This document shows positions 12,282 to 23,753 of a DNA stretch of 64,000 nt, in pieces; positions within the stretch are counted from its first letter, which is position 1; every line of letters starts with the position of its first letter. Position numbers and translations under genes: made by a program. The notes below the pieces were generated by a model. That model worked only from the letters and a program-made list of their open reading frames with translations. It had not been told where the DNA came from and made no database searches. The stretch is from Anarhynchus alexandrinus (taxonomy: Eukaryota > Chordata > Aves > Charadriiformes > Charadriidae), in the NCBI GenBank assembly GCA_008711295.1, contig VUYV01000617.1:186001-250000 (forward strand), read 5' to 3'.

Positions 12282-12620
12282 TTTCTGGGGCGGGATGGAT
12301 GCTCACCCTCACAACCAAGGCGGCGGAGGCAGCCGCCCGGCGTCCGCAGCTGCGGGCAGCAAAGGGGGCAAAACCCCACCGCTGATGGGGAGAGCTGCTT
12401 TGCCACGGCTTGCTTCCTCGGCGGGCTGTGGGGAGAAAACCGTCGCTCCCAAAAAAGCTGCCGCCTTGTACTATGGGAACTTGTGTTTCCACCTGGGGCC
12501 TCTGTCCAGAACGTAACGCCGAGGCTTAGCTGGCTGCTTTCGGCGAACGCCGCGCCATGACTTAACAGAAAAGCAGGATGGACGAGAAGTAGACAGTTTC
12601 CAGATAGGGGAAACCGGCAC
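12282..12620. promoter_or_regulatory. Small CpG island
   Basis: About 23 CpGs in roughly 300 bases at about 58% GC, giving an observed/expected ratio near 1 by hand count, far above the surrounding DNA. Such islands usually mark promoters or Polycomb-type regulatory regions. The 201-codon minus-strand frame across it (12029-12634) includes a lysine run encoded by the 12182-12199 T tract and has no recognisable domain, so it is not called as a gene. Transcript direction cannot be judged. Confidence 0.55.
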
Positions 12621-12779
12621 AACAGAAGCCGCACGGAGATAGCCGCCTTATTAAAAATAATGCAATTTAACCGACAGTGCAGAGGGTAACAAAGTTACTC
12701 CTTAGCTACACCGACACAAACAGAGCCGCTCACCGAAGTTATAAATAAATAAATAGAAATGATGCCATCCTCATTCATC

Positions 12780-13060
12780 GACCTGGAGAGGGGGAAGGGG
12801 CTCTGCTGCAGCCCGGGGCTGCTGCCGCTTCCTCCCCTTCGTCCGCCGGGCGGGAGAGGGGCTGTGTGTCCAGCGAGGGCCAACCTCGCCGCGCAGCCCC
12901 TGGGACGGGGACAGGGCTGGCACATCCCCCTGCGCAGCACTGTCCTTGCCGGGGGACGAGGGGGAGAGGGCAGTCCCGACTCCCCGTGGAGGGGCTCACT
13001 GCAGTGCAGACGGGAGCGGAGCAGACCTGCGGGGTCTCCAAATTCATCTGACCGCCGCTA
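12780..13060. promoter_or_regulatory. Small CpG island
   Basis: About 21 CpGs in 280 bases of strongly GC-rich sequence, separated from the previous island by 160 bases of AT-rich DNA containing an (ATAA)n word at about 12740-12755. Frames of 60-100 codons on both strands are typical of GC-rich noncoding DNA. It may be part of one larger island broken by the AT-rich insert. Confidence 0.55.
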
Positions 13061-16000
13061 GGGCCAAACCACCAACATTTTCCATTTTAAACTAGAACTA
13101 AATTTAGAGGTTTTATGGTTGCAGGGTGCCTCCTTTCCCACACTTTCCTGGAGTGATCTCCAAATTCCTCCACCGTCCTTGCTCGTTAAAACGTGACTCA
13201 GCTCTCCCAGCTGGAAATGTGGGGACCAACACAGTCCCGAGGTGGCCTACTGCCATTAGTGATGTCCTGCTTTGGCATTAACCATCAGCTTGGGAGGAGC
13301 AGAGGCAACAGAATGTTTTGCAAGTTGTATTTGGGGAGAAACCAGTGTTACTGAACCTGTGGGTACTCTGTGAGCAGCTACCCAACCTATCAACTGGAGT
13401 TTCTCTCATGTGCCTTTCGGGAAAGTCCTCCTAGCATCAATGGCTGACAGAGGACACCTGCACAACACAGTCTAATGGAGCAGCAACGCAAAGAGAAAAT
13501 TCCTCCTCTGCACTTAAACATTCCCCCAAATTAATACCATATACACATCAGCCGAGGCAAAATAATGGTCATGGTAAGAAAAACAAATGAGAAGTAAATG
13601 CAAAATAGCACCACCTGGTGACACCTACTATGACCAGGACAAGTTGAACATTATTGGACATAGTGCTGGAGCAATGTCCCTTCTGAAGTGAGCTGTTACT
13701 TTTTGGATACTAAAACATTTTGGAATTGGCTGAATGACTCCAATGCTGGGACCAGGACTTCATCCACTGGCTCTCAGTCTTCCTTCTGCCTTTGCCCAAC
13801 CTCCTTTATCGGCTCAGTAGGTTTCCCAGAGCATCTCGCAGTACACCATCAGATGCTGCAGAGCTTTTTGCAAACACCATTGCTTGCTTAAGATTTTCAT
13901 TGATCTGTGGCTTCAGCATTCGCAGCACTTTGAAATGTCAGCTCAGGTATCAAACTAGTAGAAACAGCTGAATCTGTGAACAATACCTGTTCACTACATC
14001 AAATAGAAAAACTATCATGCTGTCAGACCCTCTCCTGATGCCTTCCGCAGATGGGAAAGGCCAGGTTGACAAAACAGCAACAAATGTTCACCTGCCACGT
14101 TGTACAACCACTTACTTTTAATTGCAGCCACTCTCGTAGATGCCAGGCTATGACTCAGGGGCTCACGAGCTCCACACACCCTCTTCCTATTTGTTTCCAC
14201 ATTCAGTTCCATAAAATCGGCTCCTTGTCTACCACTGACGACACTTGGTAGCAATCACAAGGCTTGGCCATTGCTCACTAGTTATTTTTTTCCTAGGAAA
14301 AAGGAACCAGAGGATACTTGCCCTTCACGAGGGTCTTGAGTGGCACTGAGAAGTCGCATAAACATAGTGAACCCTTTTTTGAAGCATTCCCATCTTGCGC
14401 TTCATTCCAGTTCGTACAGCATGCCTGCAGAACTGGAACAACTGGAATGCTGTGACAACCCCACACCAGACCTACCAGCACAATGCCGCCCTCCGTTAGA
14501 AAGAGAAAGCCAAGGCTCAAAATTTGACGTAACTTTCTTACTTCTCCCGAAATTGGTCTTAGCATCTCAGTTGACAGCATAGGACCCAAGAGCTCTCGGT
14601 ATAATTAAAATACAGATTGTTTGCCCGCTCTGTTGCAGCACTTGGTGCTCTCAAGAGCTTTTTCTGCCCACTGGGAGACGAAGGCGGCCTCTGCAGCACA
14701 ACGCTCGCAAGCACTGCGTGATAAACTGCTGCACATCCAATGCTGACAAGCACTGGAATAAACTTGAGTTTGGTGGATAATACCAAAGGGATTCTAACAC
14801 GTTAGGTCAGAAGCACATAGTCATTCCTGAGCCTCCCTCCCGCACCCAACACCAGGGGCATCACGCTGCAGGGCTGTATCTACCTTCTGCAAAATACGTA
14901 GTTATTTTTCACCCAGTTAGATAAAAAGCCATGTACAACTTTAACACGTGGAAAAGGGATAACTCCTCGTGATGTGTTTGTCTGCACCTCGCGACTGCAG
15001 TATCTCGCACCGAGAAGAACTGGGTTTGTTCAGAGCCACTGTGTGATCCTATGAGTTGACTTTGTTGATTCAGTGGGAGGTATTTCCTCTGAATCATTAT
15101 TGATAGACATTATTGCAAATATTAAGAGCAAGGTTGTTCAACTGGGAGTTAAATCTGAGCTCAGATATGAGCACTGAGTTTGTCTGAAGTTCCCCCAACT
15201 GTTTCAGCTCTACGAATATTGTTCACTGCCTAATCTGTGGCATTGTGTTGCTACCCGCTGCCGAATTACTCCCATCTTCTACTCATGGCTGGTTACGGTA
15301 CAATGGTGGGATTAAAAATCCCTCGTCAACAGAATAATCATTGCAGAAAAAATAATAATAATTGAAGACAGAGAAGTAAATGGGGGGGAAAGAGGGACAA
15401 AATGCAACTTAGTTTGCTTTGATAAGACCAATTTTCTACTCAGTTGCTCCGGGAAACCTATCCGGCATACCTGGCACACAAGAAAGGGGTAGAGTTCAGC
15501 TTCCAACGCAGTTGAAGCACAGCCACTTGCTAGGCAGCTCAGGGAAGCCGGGAGTTAAGACACGAAAGATAAAAATTTGTAATAAATAGGGTACAGACCT
15601 ACAAGGATCGGACAGCCGGTCCCACGGAAGGGGTCGGTCTGAGTTTGGCAGGGGTCACTACGGAAAGCGAGGGAGACCTCATCCTACATAACATCTCCCT
15701 TCATGACAGAGTGAGTGGGAGAAAGCTGGGAGAACACTGCACGCAGCATGGGGATGCACGATAAAAACAGGATTAATAAAAGGGCTGGAATAAGATCAGA
15801 TCCGACAGCAGAAAACGGAAGTCAGACAGACACCTGGAGATGAAAATCCCAGTATCCCACCCCCATCACAGGACAGGAGGAGCCCGAGGAGGAGGTTAAC
15901 TGCAATACCTACCAGGTGAGGTATTTATTTCTAGGTGAGGTGTCAAAGCACGAGAGGCACGGGACAGAGCTCTGAGCCTTGCAGGTCTGCTCATCCGCTG

Positions 16001-17118
16001 GGAAGTCGGAGAGCGAGAAGCCCAGCACAGGACTGCCGGGGATCAGCAGAAGCCAGAGCCTGCTTCATGGAAGCAGATGGCAAGTTCTAGCTTGTTTGGC
16101 ATTGCACAGCAAAGAAAAAAGCATGCAACTCCTCTTTCTATACTGATAAGAGAGAAAAGCATCAGCCTGGGAGAACTAAGCAATCATAGTGCAAATACAA
16201 AGTAAGAGAAAGCCATATATTGGGGAAAGAAAAATATTATCAGTTCAGCAAAGTTCTGAAACTTCCCCTTCCCAGGAAACCGGGAACAAATGAATTACAG
16301 TGGTGTGCAATAAGGCGTAATATCATTCAGTGCTTAGATTTGCTGACCTGCCAGGTCCCTTCCTGTCCTACATTTAGATTATCTTTTTCACAATGGGTCT
16401 TTTACACTGCTTGCATTTTTTGAAGCAAAATTCTTGGACAACAGCCTAGAATGGTATTATTAACTTATAACAGGACAAAAAAAATCACATATGCTCATAG
16501 GTTCCTGCAATGCCCCCGCCCCCCTGCCCGTAATTTTGGCAGCCACTGCTCCTCTGGAAAAACAAGTTTAAATGGATAGAAGAGAAGTGAGATTAGTGGC
16601 CAGACAGCCCAAATTCTGAGCGAGTTCAGTAGGACGACTGCAACCTTACTGTAACTCTGCTGACTCCAACTTTTCCTTTCAACTGACTTAGGCCAGAAGT
16701 TTCCTCACAGTCTACCAGGGAGCCTGACGTGTTTCGCAGTCTGCAGCGCGTCTAACTCAGAGAAATTCCCCAGTTTTAGGAATCCAAGAAAAACACTGTA
16801 CAGTTCACAATGCCAATCTGGTACGGGGAGGGAGGACCGTGAACACCGTTTTGGGGGATTTCTCCTAAGATCAGTGTATCCGAGCACTCCTTCCCAGCCC
16901 CCAAGCTCTGGAATTCAGCTCCGGGTGCTGATGTTGCAAGAAGCCGCTTCATCATTGCAGAGCTATTGAGCAAAAGGGAGGATGAGGCACAAGAGAAGTA
17001 TGTAAGTAAACCCCGGCAGGACTTGGGAGACCTTGTCCGAAAACCACTGGATAACAGAATCTTTCAAAATAAAAGCCTGAAATGGGCCCAGCGCCGGGAG
17101 CAGACACAGCAGCCGTAC
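13061..17118. other. Unique DNA, no gene seen
   Basis: About 4 kb of ordinary-composition sequence. No ORF exceeds about 100 codons, and none resembles a known protein. Short C-rich (about 16511-16527) and A-rich words occur. No mobile element, CpG island or RNA gene was recognised. Confidence 0.55.
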
Positions 17119-17568
17119 GCTATGTGCTGGCAGATGCACTGTCACACCCAGGCACGGCAGGACCACATCCCGCCTGCACATTACACCGTCACACCTGCAA
17201 TCTGGACCACGTTGCACCTACATGTCATACTGTTGCACTGCAATCTGGACCACGTCGCACCTATATGTTGCACAGTTGCAGCTTCGATCCAAACCACATC
17301 CAGCTCGTACACGGTACCTTCGCAACCACAATCCAGATCAACTCCCACCTGTACGTTGCACCGTCTCACTCGCAATCTGGACCTCGTCCCACCTATACAC
17401 CGCACTGTTGCATCTGCAATCCAGATCGACTCCCCACCTATTTGATGCACCGCCCAACTGACAGTCGGGATGATGTCCCGGAGATGCGATCTACTGTCAC
17501 ACCTGCAGCCCCAGCCCAGGTCCCACCTACGCCTCCCTACCGTCCCACCTGCCATCTCCCCTTGCCGC
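17119..17568. repeat. Degenerate ~44-bp minisatellite, about 10 units
   Basis: Successive units share the plan CACCTATAC-GTTGCAC-GTTGCA-CTGCAATCTGGACCACGTC with substitutions and small indels. My unit boundaries are about 17119-17170, 17171-17213, 17214-17256, 17257-17302, 17303-17345, 17346-17389, 17390-17433, 17434-17478, 17479-17523 and 17524-17568. The last units become C-rich and blend into the CpG island. Period 43-46 is not a multiple of three and every forward frame is open across much of the array, so the encoded peptides (17082-17852, 17181-17753) are treated as chance products of a repeat poor in stop codons. Confidence 0.8.
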
Positions 17569-18660
17569 TCAGCCAGCACCTCCCTGCAGCGCCGAGCACC
17601 ATCTCCGAGCAGCCTGCGGAGCTGCGGGCTGGAGTCCGGCGGGGGGGTGTGGGGGGGGTCTTCCCTCCCTTGCCACCAACCCCGTTTCACCGGCCGGGCC
17701 CCGGGGGGAGGATGCTCAGCCGGGCTGCAACCCCGGGAAGGGAGAGGATCCAACCCAACTTCTCCCGACCCAGAGGACCCCGTTCCCGCGATCGCCCCCG
17801 GCGGGGCTCGGCCTTACCGCGGCGGCCTCCGTGCGGGCTGGGGGGGGTGTGAAGGGGCGGCNNNNNNNNNNNNNNNNNNNNNNNNNNNNNNNNNNNNNNN
17901 NNNNNNNNNNNNNNNNNNNNNNNNNNNNNNNNNNNNNNNNNNNNNNNNNNNNNNNNNNNNNNNNNNNNNNNNNNNNNNNNNNNNNNNNNNNNNNNNNNNN
18001 NNNNNNNNNNNNNNNNNNNNNNNNNNNNNNNNNNNNNNNNNNNNNNNNNNNNNNNNNNNNNNNNNNNNNNNNNNNNNNNNNNNNNNNNNNNNNNNNNNNN
18101 NNNNNNNNNNNNNNNNNNNNNNNNNNNNNNNNNNNNNNNNNNNNNNNNNNNNNNNNNNNNNNGGGGGTAAGGGGGGGTGGGGTGGTGGATGTCGGGGACG
18201 GACCGGCTCCGCTGGGGAAGTTTCTCCCCGCCCGGCGAGGGGTCCTGCCGCGCCGCCCCCGCCCCGGCGCCCTGCCGGGGGTATCCCCGACGGCAGCCCC
18301 GGTCCCCTCCCGCGGGCTCGTCCGGGCAGAGCCTCGCCGGAGGAAGGGACCTCCCCGGAGACAAGATGCTGCGTCCCCTTCGCTCTCCCCCTCGCCCCGG
18401 GAAGGGTTCCCCTTCCTCCTGTCGCCCGTGGGCATCCTGGAGGCAAGCGCTGGCTCCCGCCCCGGCAAGAGGCGTCTTACAGCCTGAGCTGCTCATTGCC
18501 CCGGCGTGGGGTCCCTCTCTGTCCCGGGAGGGGACTTGAATAAGCGACCCGGGGCTGGGAGGTGAGTGGGGAATCTCGAAAGCTGGGGACAGGCTACCCA
18601 GGCGGTCAGAGACCCGAGGGACCCTGTGCCCGCCTCTAGGGACCCTGCGCCCTGGTCTCT
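17569..18660. promoter_or_regulatory. Major CpG island, probable promoter
   Basis: Extremely GC- and CpG-rich DNA on both sides of an assembly gap (17862-18162), with GC-box-like CCCCGCCC words (about 18224 and 18256). This is the best promoter candidate in the window. Donor-like sites point outward from the gap: GTAAGG on the minus strand (GT at 17817-17816) and GTAAGG on the plus strand (GT at 18167-18168). A further strong plus-strand donor is GGGAG/GTGAGT (GT at 18562-18563). A first exon on either or both strands could lie in or beside the gap. No known protein N terminus was recognised in flanking frames. Confidence 0.6.
17862..18162. other. Assembly gap (301 N)
   Basis: Unresolved bases inside the GC-richest part of the window. 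Long frames running across it (for example 17470-18543 plus and 17687-18664 minus) are artefacts of reading N as open sequence. Loss of sequence is typical of short-read assemblies at very GC-rich promoters. Confidence 0.98.
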
Positions 18661-20385
18661 GCAATTAAAACACTTCGATTCCAGCCCCTGTGAAAAGAGG
18701 GGAGGGATGCCTTCGCCTCTAGTGAAACGCGTCAGCTCTAGAGACGAGCACGGAGACAGTGGAGGTGAGCTAAATGTTATCAGCCAAGTGGGGAGACTTT
18801 GGTGGAAAAGTTTGTTTCCCTTGGTGGGTCAGGGGCGCTGTCTCCTATAGGCATTAGGGGCCAAAGTCGGTTCTGGTTTCAGGCAGAACCACTCAGCTTC
18901 GCCATCCAGAGAGAAAACCTGGCAGGGAAAATCATGAGTGGGGGGAGAGGGGGATAGCTGATGGAAAAATCATGGTGAAGTGTTTTGCAAAGGGCTGCTG
19001 CAAGCTGGTGAGAGCCGAGCTTAGACCACTGAGTGTGATTACAGGAGACTGGAGGATAGTTACAGGGTAAGAACACAGCGCTGAGCATCTCTGAGACTTC
19101 AAATTGGAAAATGAGACCTGAGCTTTTACCGTTTGCTCATAAAACACTCCTCTGTTTTTAGTGAAAGAGGAGAGAAATGGAAGACTGCATCTCCCAGGGG
19201 TGGTAGTTAACCAGTGTGGCTCATCAGTTATTCTTTTAGTCAAAATAAATGTTTCTAATTGGTATCTTATGCAATACTCAGGTGGGTACATAATTTGTTT
19301 TACAAAACTACACAGCAGGAAAAATGGATGTGTCCCCTGGAATCTTTCTCTGAGGGTACAAACCTGATTTTGAAAGAAATATTTGTTATTTAGGAAATAG
19401 TAATCATCTTTTGCTGCTGCTGCTGTTTTTGCTTTAGCCCTTTTCCCTTTTCTGTGTGTTTTTGCTACTTTGGTGCTTGAAGAAGAACAGGGAACTGAAA
19501 TCTTTCCTATTCCGTTTGCGTTTGTCTGTTCCCTTTTCATCCTGGGGCAGCACTGGCACATTGAGCAGGGTTGGCTTATGGAAGATAAGTTATAACTGCT
19601 GGGCTATGAAGGCTCTCACCATCATGTAGGAGTGAGGAGCAAAGCTCAGCAAAGACAAAGCAAGGAGAGAAAATGAAATCCTGTGTGAATGCCCCTCATT
19701 TTCACCAAAATCCCTTTTGACCGAAGCAGATATGAGTGCGGGGGTGAACAGTGAACACACAAATGCTCCTTTGTTGGGATAAAGCCACATAGTGCACGTG
19801 TGTCTAGAGCTGGATGCACACGTGATGTGGCCGAGGGGATGCAGGAGCTGATTTGCTTTCCTGGACCTGTATGCGCAGTGCGCTTTGCGCCTTGAAACCT
19901 CACATTCTTGAAAAGCGGGCTGAACTCTCCCTGGGCTCTTCATCTGCCTGTCCAGAGGGGATCACTGAAGCTGCTGTTGAATGTCTATCCGTGTTGCCAT
20001 ACCTGTTTGGTCCTATCACTGCCAATTATATCAGAAATGTGTAAATAGAAGTCCACCACATGGACCAAATTCTTTGGATACACCAATAGCCACTTTTTCT
20101 CTTCTAATCCACAGCTGGCCACTTTTTTTTGCTTTGGTTCAGGCAAAAGAGCTGATGGCAAGTCTATTTTTGTTCAACAGCACCCTTGTGCTGGTCCTTG
20201 GTTGCTTGGTCCCACAGTGAAAGGGATGGAAAGGAACATCACTGCAGCTGGAAGATGGGGCTTGGAAGCTGGGAGGCATTGTTGCAGTGGCTGGATTGAG
20301 CTCTTAAAAAGCAACTTTTTCAGTGGAACAAGCTGCTTCCAAATCACTCTTAGCTTGTATTGCTCTGTGTTCTCTCTACCTACAC
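18661..20385. other. Unique DNA downstream of the CpG island
   Basis: Ordinary-composition DNA. An AT-rich stretch at 19100-19400 has CNE-like texture (GGTAGTTAACC, CTAATTGG). The 209-codon minus-strand frame at 18932-19561 has low-complexity Lys/Ala-rich segments and no recognisable domain; I do not call it a gene. Confidence 0.5.
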
Positions 20386-20465
20386 TAGGATAGGGTAGGA
20401 TAGGATAGGATAGGATAGGATAGGATAGGATAGGATAGGATAGGATAGGATAGGATAGAATAGAA
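20386..20465 (-). repeat. (TAGGA)n microsatellite grown from a CR1 tail
   Basis: Sixteen 5-bp units: mostly TAGGA, one TAGGG and two TAGAA at the right end. It abuts a CR1 3' end whose native tail is TATTC-like (TAGAA on this strand), so the array is most simply an expansion and homogenisation of that tail. Confidence 0.9.
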
Positions 20466-20515
20466 TATTTCAGTTGTAAGGCACCTACAATGATCATCTA
20501 GTCCAAATGCCAAAT
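20456..20515 (-). mobile_element. CR1 3'-end fragment
   Basis: On the minus strand this reads TTGGACTAGATGATCATTGT, then a worn form of the conserved CR1 3' UTR, then ATTCTATTC tail units. Only about 60 bases of element plus tail remain. The tail type differs from the 8-bp ATTCTGTG tails elsewhere in the window, suggesting a different, probably older, CR1 subfamily. Confidence 0.75.
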
Positions 20516-22640
20516 ATTTGGATCAAAGTTTTTTTCTTCTGAACTCTTTTTTTTTTTGCTGTCCTGGGATCCACCTCAGGTTCCTGATATTTTACCTACA
20601 GTTGTGCCCTGCCCCTCAGGAGTTCCAAAACATTTATTTGGGGTTTATGTCATGAAGGCAGGGCTGCAGTAGAGCTCAGGAATGTCTGAGAGACATGAAT
20701 GTTTGTGCAGGCATTCCTCTTCCTAACAATTAGCTGAGTTTTAGATAGAGATCTGCCATGCCGAGAATGTCATTACTGCACAGCTGCAGGAATTGTTGTC
20801 CCAAGGTCTGATGACGAGAGCTGGTTTTGTGTTTGTCCCTGCTCCGATTAAAGCAGGACTCGTTTCCAGCAGTGGTGGAGGTTAAGAGCATGTACTGCAC
20901 AGAAGGATTCCTGATCTTTTGTTTCTTTGCTTCAGCCCTTTGCAATGCTTACAGCGAAGGTCAGGACACAGAAGAAAAGTGCTTTTTGGTTTCGAGTCAC
21001 AAAGCGCTGGCAGCAGTTGAATTTTCCTGAGGGAGGGGCCCTGAGAGAGTTAAGAGCCTCAAAGACAAAGATATTATCTGTAATATCAAGCGCACAATAA
21101 TCTTTGTGTTTTAGTGTTCCCCGAACCACAGGAGATTAAGTAAGAACACTGGGAAGCAATCTAGTATTTGGAAGTCAATAATGGTGCATGCATACAGGAG
21201 GATTTAGACACACATTTTCAGTTGTGGTAATGGGAGAAAGATAAAAAAACCCAAACAGTTATGAAGCCTCGAGACACAGAATGGGTGAAATGCCTCAGAT
21301 TGTGTAATTTAGATAAAGACTCGCTGATGTCCCATTATATAATGTAGCTAAGCACAGTCAATTTTTCTAAGATGTTTTCAGTCACTCTGCCTCATATTTT
21401 GTTTTGTTAGAGATGACACTTGGAAAGCGAGAGAGTCCTTTGTTTCATAAGGGCTCATCTGCTCCTCTTGCCTACTCCCCACTCGAGAGCGGTTTTTTCT
21501 TCATGTGCCATCATGTTTATTTCCCCAGCAACAGCAATTACATCTCAAACGTGATTTCAAAGAGGTTAAAAGCTTCCAGAACAAACGTCCACTGCAGTTA
21601 AAGAAGAGGCTGAAGTCTCCTTCTCCTCACCCCCAGATTTCTAGCTAATCGCAATTTAGGATTAATGGCTGTGTTTCCCGTGTAATGGATTTTTAAATCA
21701 CTGTAGTTCTGGTGCTGATGTATTCAGGCACACTCAAAGCATGGACTCACGGGACATAATTTTGCACTGATTCAGTGCTCTGGCTTTCCTATAAATCTTT
21801 TACTCCTCGGTCTGCCTGGTACTCTTCCAGGTACACAGCAAAGCCACGCATGCTCTCACTTGCCATGGATAAGGGAACCGGTTGCAAATTCAGGAGAGAA
21901 TATTCATCCAGGGGTCCCATTCACTGGTGGGATTCACATCTGTCAGCCAAACCGGGGGTACAGGTGATGTGTGGCTCCCTGCCCCTATCTCTTATCCAGA
22001 TGGTGTAAAGTTTTCTAAGTCTGCCGGAGCTTGGAAATGTTTCCAGCTCTGGCAGGAAAGCCTTCTGCTTTTATGTCCGGCTTGCTGGAGTTCGGGTCCC
22101 CACTGCTAATAACTCAGCTAGGAGCATCCTTTGAAATGCTGCGTGTAATTCTCGATAATTCCCAGAATGGTGAATTTAAAGTGGAACAGATGCTGAGCAG
22201 GGGAACTCTAGTGGTGGTTTACAGCGTGAGATTAAAAGACTTTGGCTGATATAGCGTAACAAAATGAGGGTTGAGAGGGGATGTAATCATCTCTGAGTGT
22301 TTCAGGAAAGGTGTCAGTGCCACGCAGGGGCAAAATCCCCCCAGCTATTCTAGCGTGTGAACTATACCGGCACAAGAACAAATGGGTGTTAATGAGAAAT
22401 GAACACATTTACACTGGCGATGCGAACAGGTTTTTTAATGGTCAGAAAAGTGATATGTCTGTCAGGAGATGAAAGGACAAAAAACCTAGGCTGAGTTAAA
22501 AGGGAGCTTCGTTGCTTTATGAAAAGCAATTGAGGAGGGGTTTGCCTACAAAAGCAGAAGCCAGTTTCAGTGACCACAAAAGGGTTTGGTCCTAAATTCT
22601 CCTTCCCTTTTACTTAAAAATCTTTCTGTAGCCTGAAGAA
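20516..22640. other. Unique DNA, nothing recognised
   Basis: Begins with a 12-bp palindrome CCAAATATTTGG (20510-20521) at the CR1 junction. AT-rich stretches at 21130-21420 and 22100-22260 could be regulatory, but no distinctive motif cluster was seen. ORFs are short and unrecognised. Confidence 0.5.
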
Positions 22641-23357
22641 ATGAAGAAAGACTGTGATATACGGTTTTGCCCTCCCATTTTGTGTAGTGATCAAGGACAG
22701 CTGCTCTTGCAACGTGGGATGGGGTGCTTTTGTATGGCTCACCCCTCCTTTGGTTCCCTCCTTATTCCTCAGATACTCACATCAGGCTCAGCCTATGTCT
22801 CATGCCTTGGTTGCGGTTCACTGGTGGCTTCCTTTCTTCCTTCACATCCTGTATGTCTGGTGTGTTTCATACACTTTGAGAGAGAAGGTGAAGGTCCATG
22901 GGCATTGTAGGTTTGGCTGTCTCTTGTAATGGAAACTCCCTCCATCAACCTTTGGATGACCAATCCACAACTACAGGAAGAAAGACCAGCAAGCTTAAGA
23001 CATATGTTACAGGGACTAGTTATAGCCAAATTACTGCATTAATTACACAACTCCTACCTCTTTGCCCTCCCCAGAATACTGGAGGTGCAGATACGGCAAA
23101 AATACTGTTACATTTCTGGGAAAGAATTTTTACAAACCCATGGGCCATACAAGTTGTTGGGCACTGTGGTTGAATCTGGCAAAACACAATACAGCTATTT
23201 AGTGTCTTTTCCAGCAAAAGAATTAGAACCTCAGAAAAAATTAGTAGAAGAAAAGTTCAAGGCAAATGGCAAGAAATGGTTCCTCACACAACATGACATA
23301 AGTTGTGAAACTTTCTGCTGCAGGATGTTGTGGACATTAAAAATCATTGAAGACTAA
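22641..23357 (+). other. Overlapping unrecognised ORFs, possible decayed retrosequence
   Basis: Three successive plus-strand frames of 89-91 codons (22641-22910, 22898-23173, 23085-23357) follow one another with short overlaps. The last has a balanced, protein-like composition, rich in Lys, Glu and aromatic residues. This staggered pattern could be an old coding retroelement or processed pseudogene broken by frameshifts. I recognise no domain, and the upstream methionines lack a convincing context. Chance is also possible, so no function is assigned. Confidence 0.2.
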
Positions 23358-23676
23358 TTCATGGAAGAAGAATAGACTGAAGGGCTATTAAGACAATACT
23401 TCTGGCTGCAGAAGTCCATAAGCTGCAAAATGCTAGAGGCTGAGGAGGTGTTATGGGTGGGTATCATTATATGCTGTACTTGCACAGGACTAGCAACTGC
23501 GAGGCATCTGGTTTGGCCACTTATAGACTAAAAGTGGGGCTAGTTGGATGGAGACTTTGGAGTGGCCCAGTATAGCTGGTCTTATGTTTTTGAGCTTTCT
23601 TCCAGCCTGCTCCTCATATGTGGAAGTATTCCTCTACCCAGAACCAGAGCCTGGTTCACTATCCATTCTTTGAAAC
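23358..23676. other. Unique DNA, nothing recognised
   Basis: Stop-rich in all frames; no repeat or regulatory signature. Confidence 0.5.
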
Positions 23677-23753
23677 AATGTCTGCAAAAGTCTTAGCTAA
23701 GTGACTTAGCAAAAGACTGATTAAAAAGATAATCTTTTTAATGTCTGCAAAAG
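23677..23753. repeat. Twin hairpins between 14-bp direct repeats
   Basis: The direct repeat AATGTCTGCAAAAG occurs at 23677-23690 and 23740-23753. Between and overlapping them are two foldbacks. The first (23689-23718) pairs AGTCTT/AAGACT and GCTAAG/CTTAGC around a 3-base loop. The second (23720-23742) is a perfect 11-bp inverted repeat, ATTAAAAAGAT and ATCTTTTTAAT, around one base. The arrangement resembles a tiny insertion flanked by a target duplication, or a template-switch event. Confidence 0.8.

Noticed and set aside
12029..12634. 201-codon minus-strand ORF
   Set aside because: Spans a poly(T)/poly(Lys) tract and a CpG island, has no recognisable domain, and is overlapped by frames on the other strand.
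17082..17852. 256-codon ORF over the minisatellite
   Set aside because: The repeat period is not a multiple of three, and alternative frames are equally open, so the peptide is not under coding constraint.
17470..18664. Long ORFs (210-357 codons) on both strands across the CpG island
   Set aside because: They exist only because the 301-base N gap is read as open; the flanking sequence is low-complexity Pro/Gly/Arg typical of GC-rich noncoding DNA.
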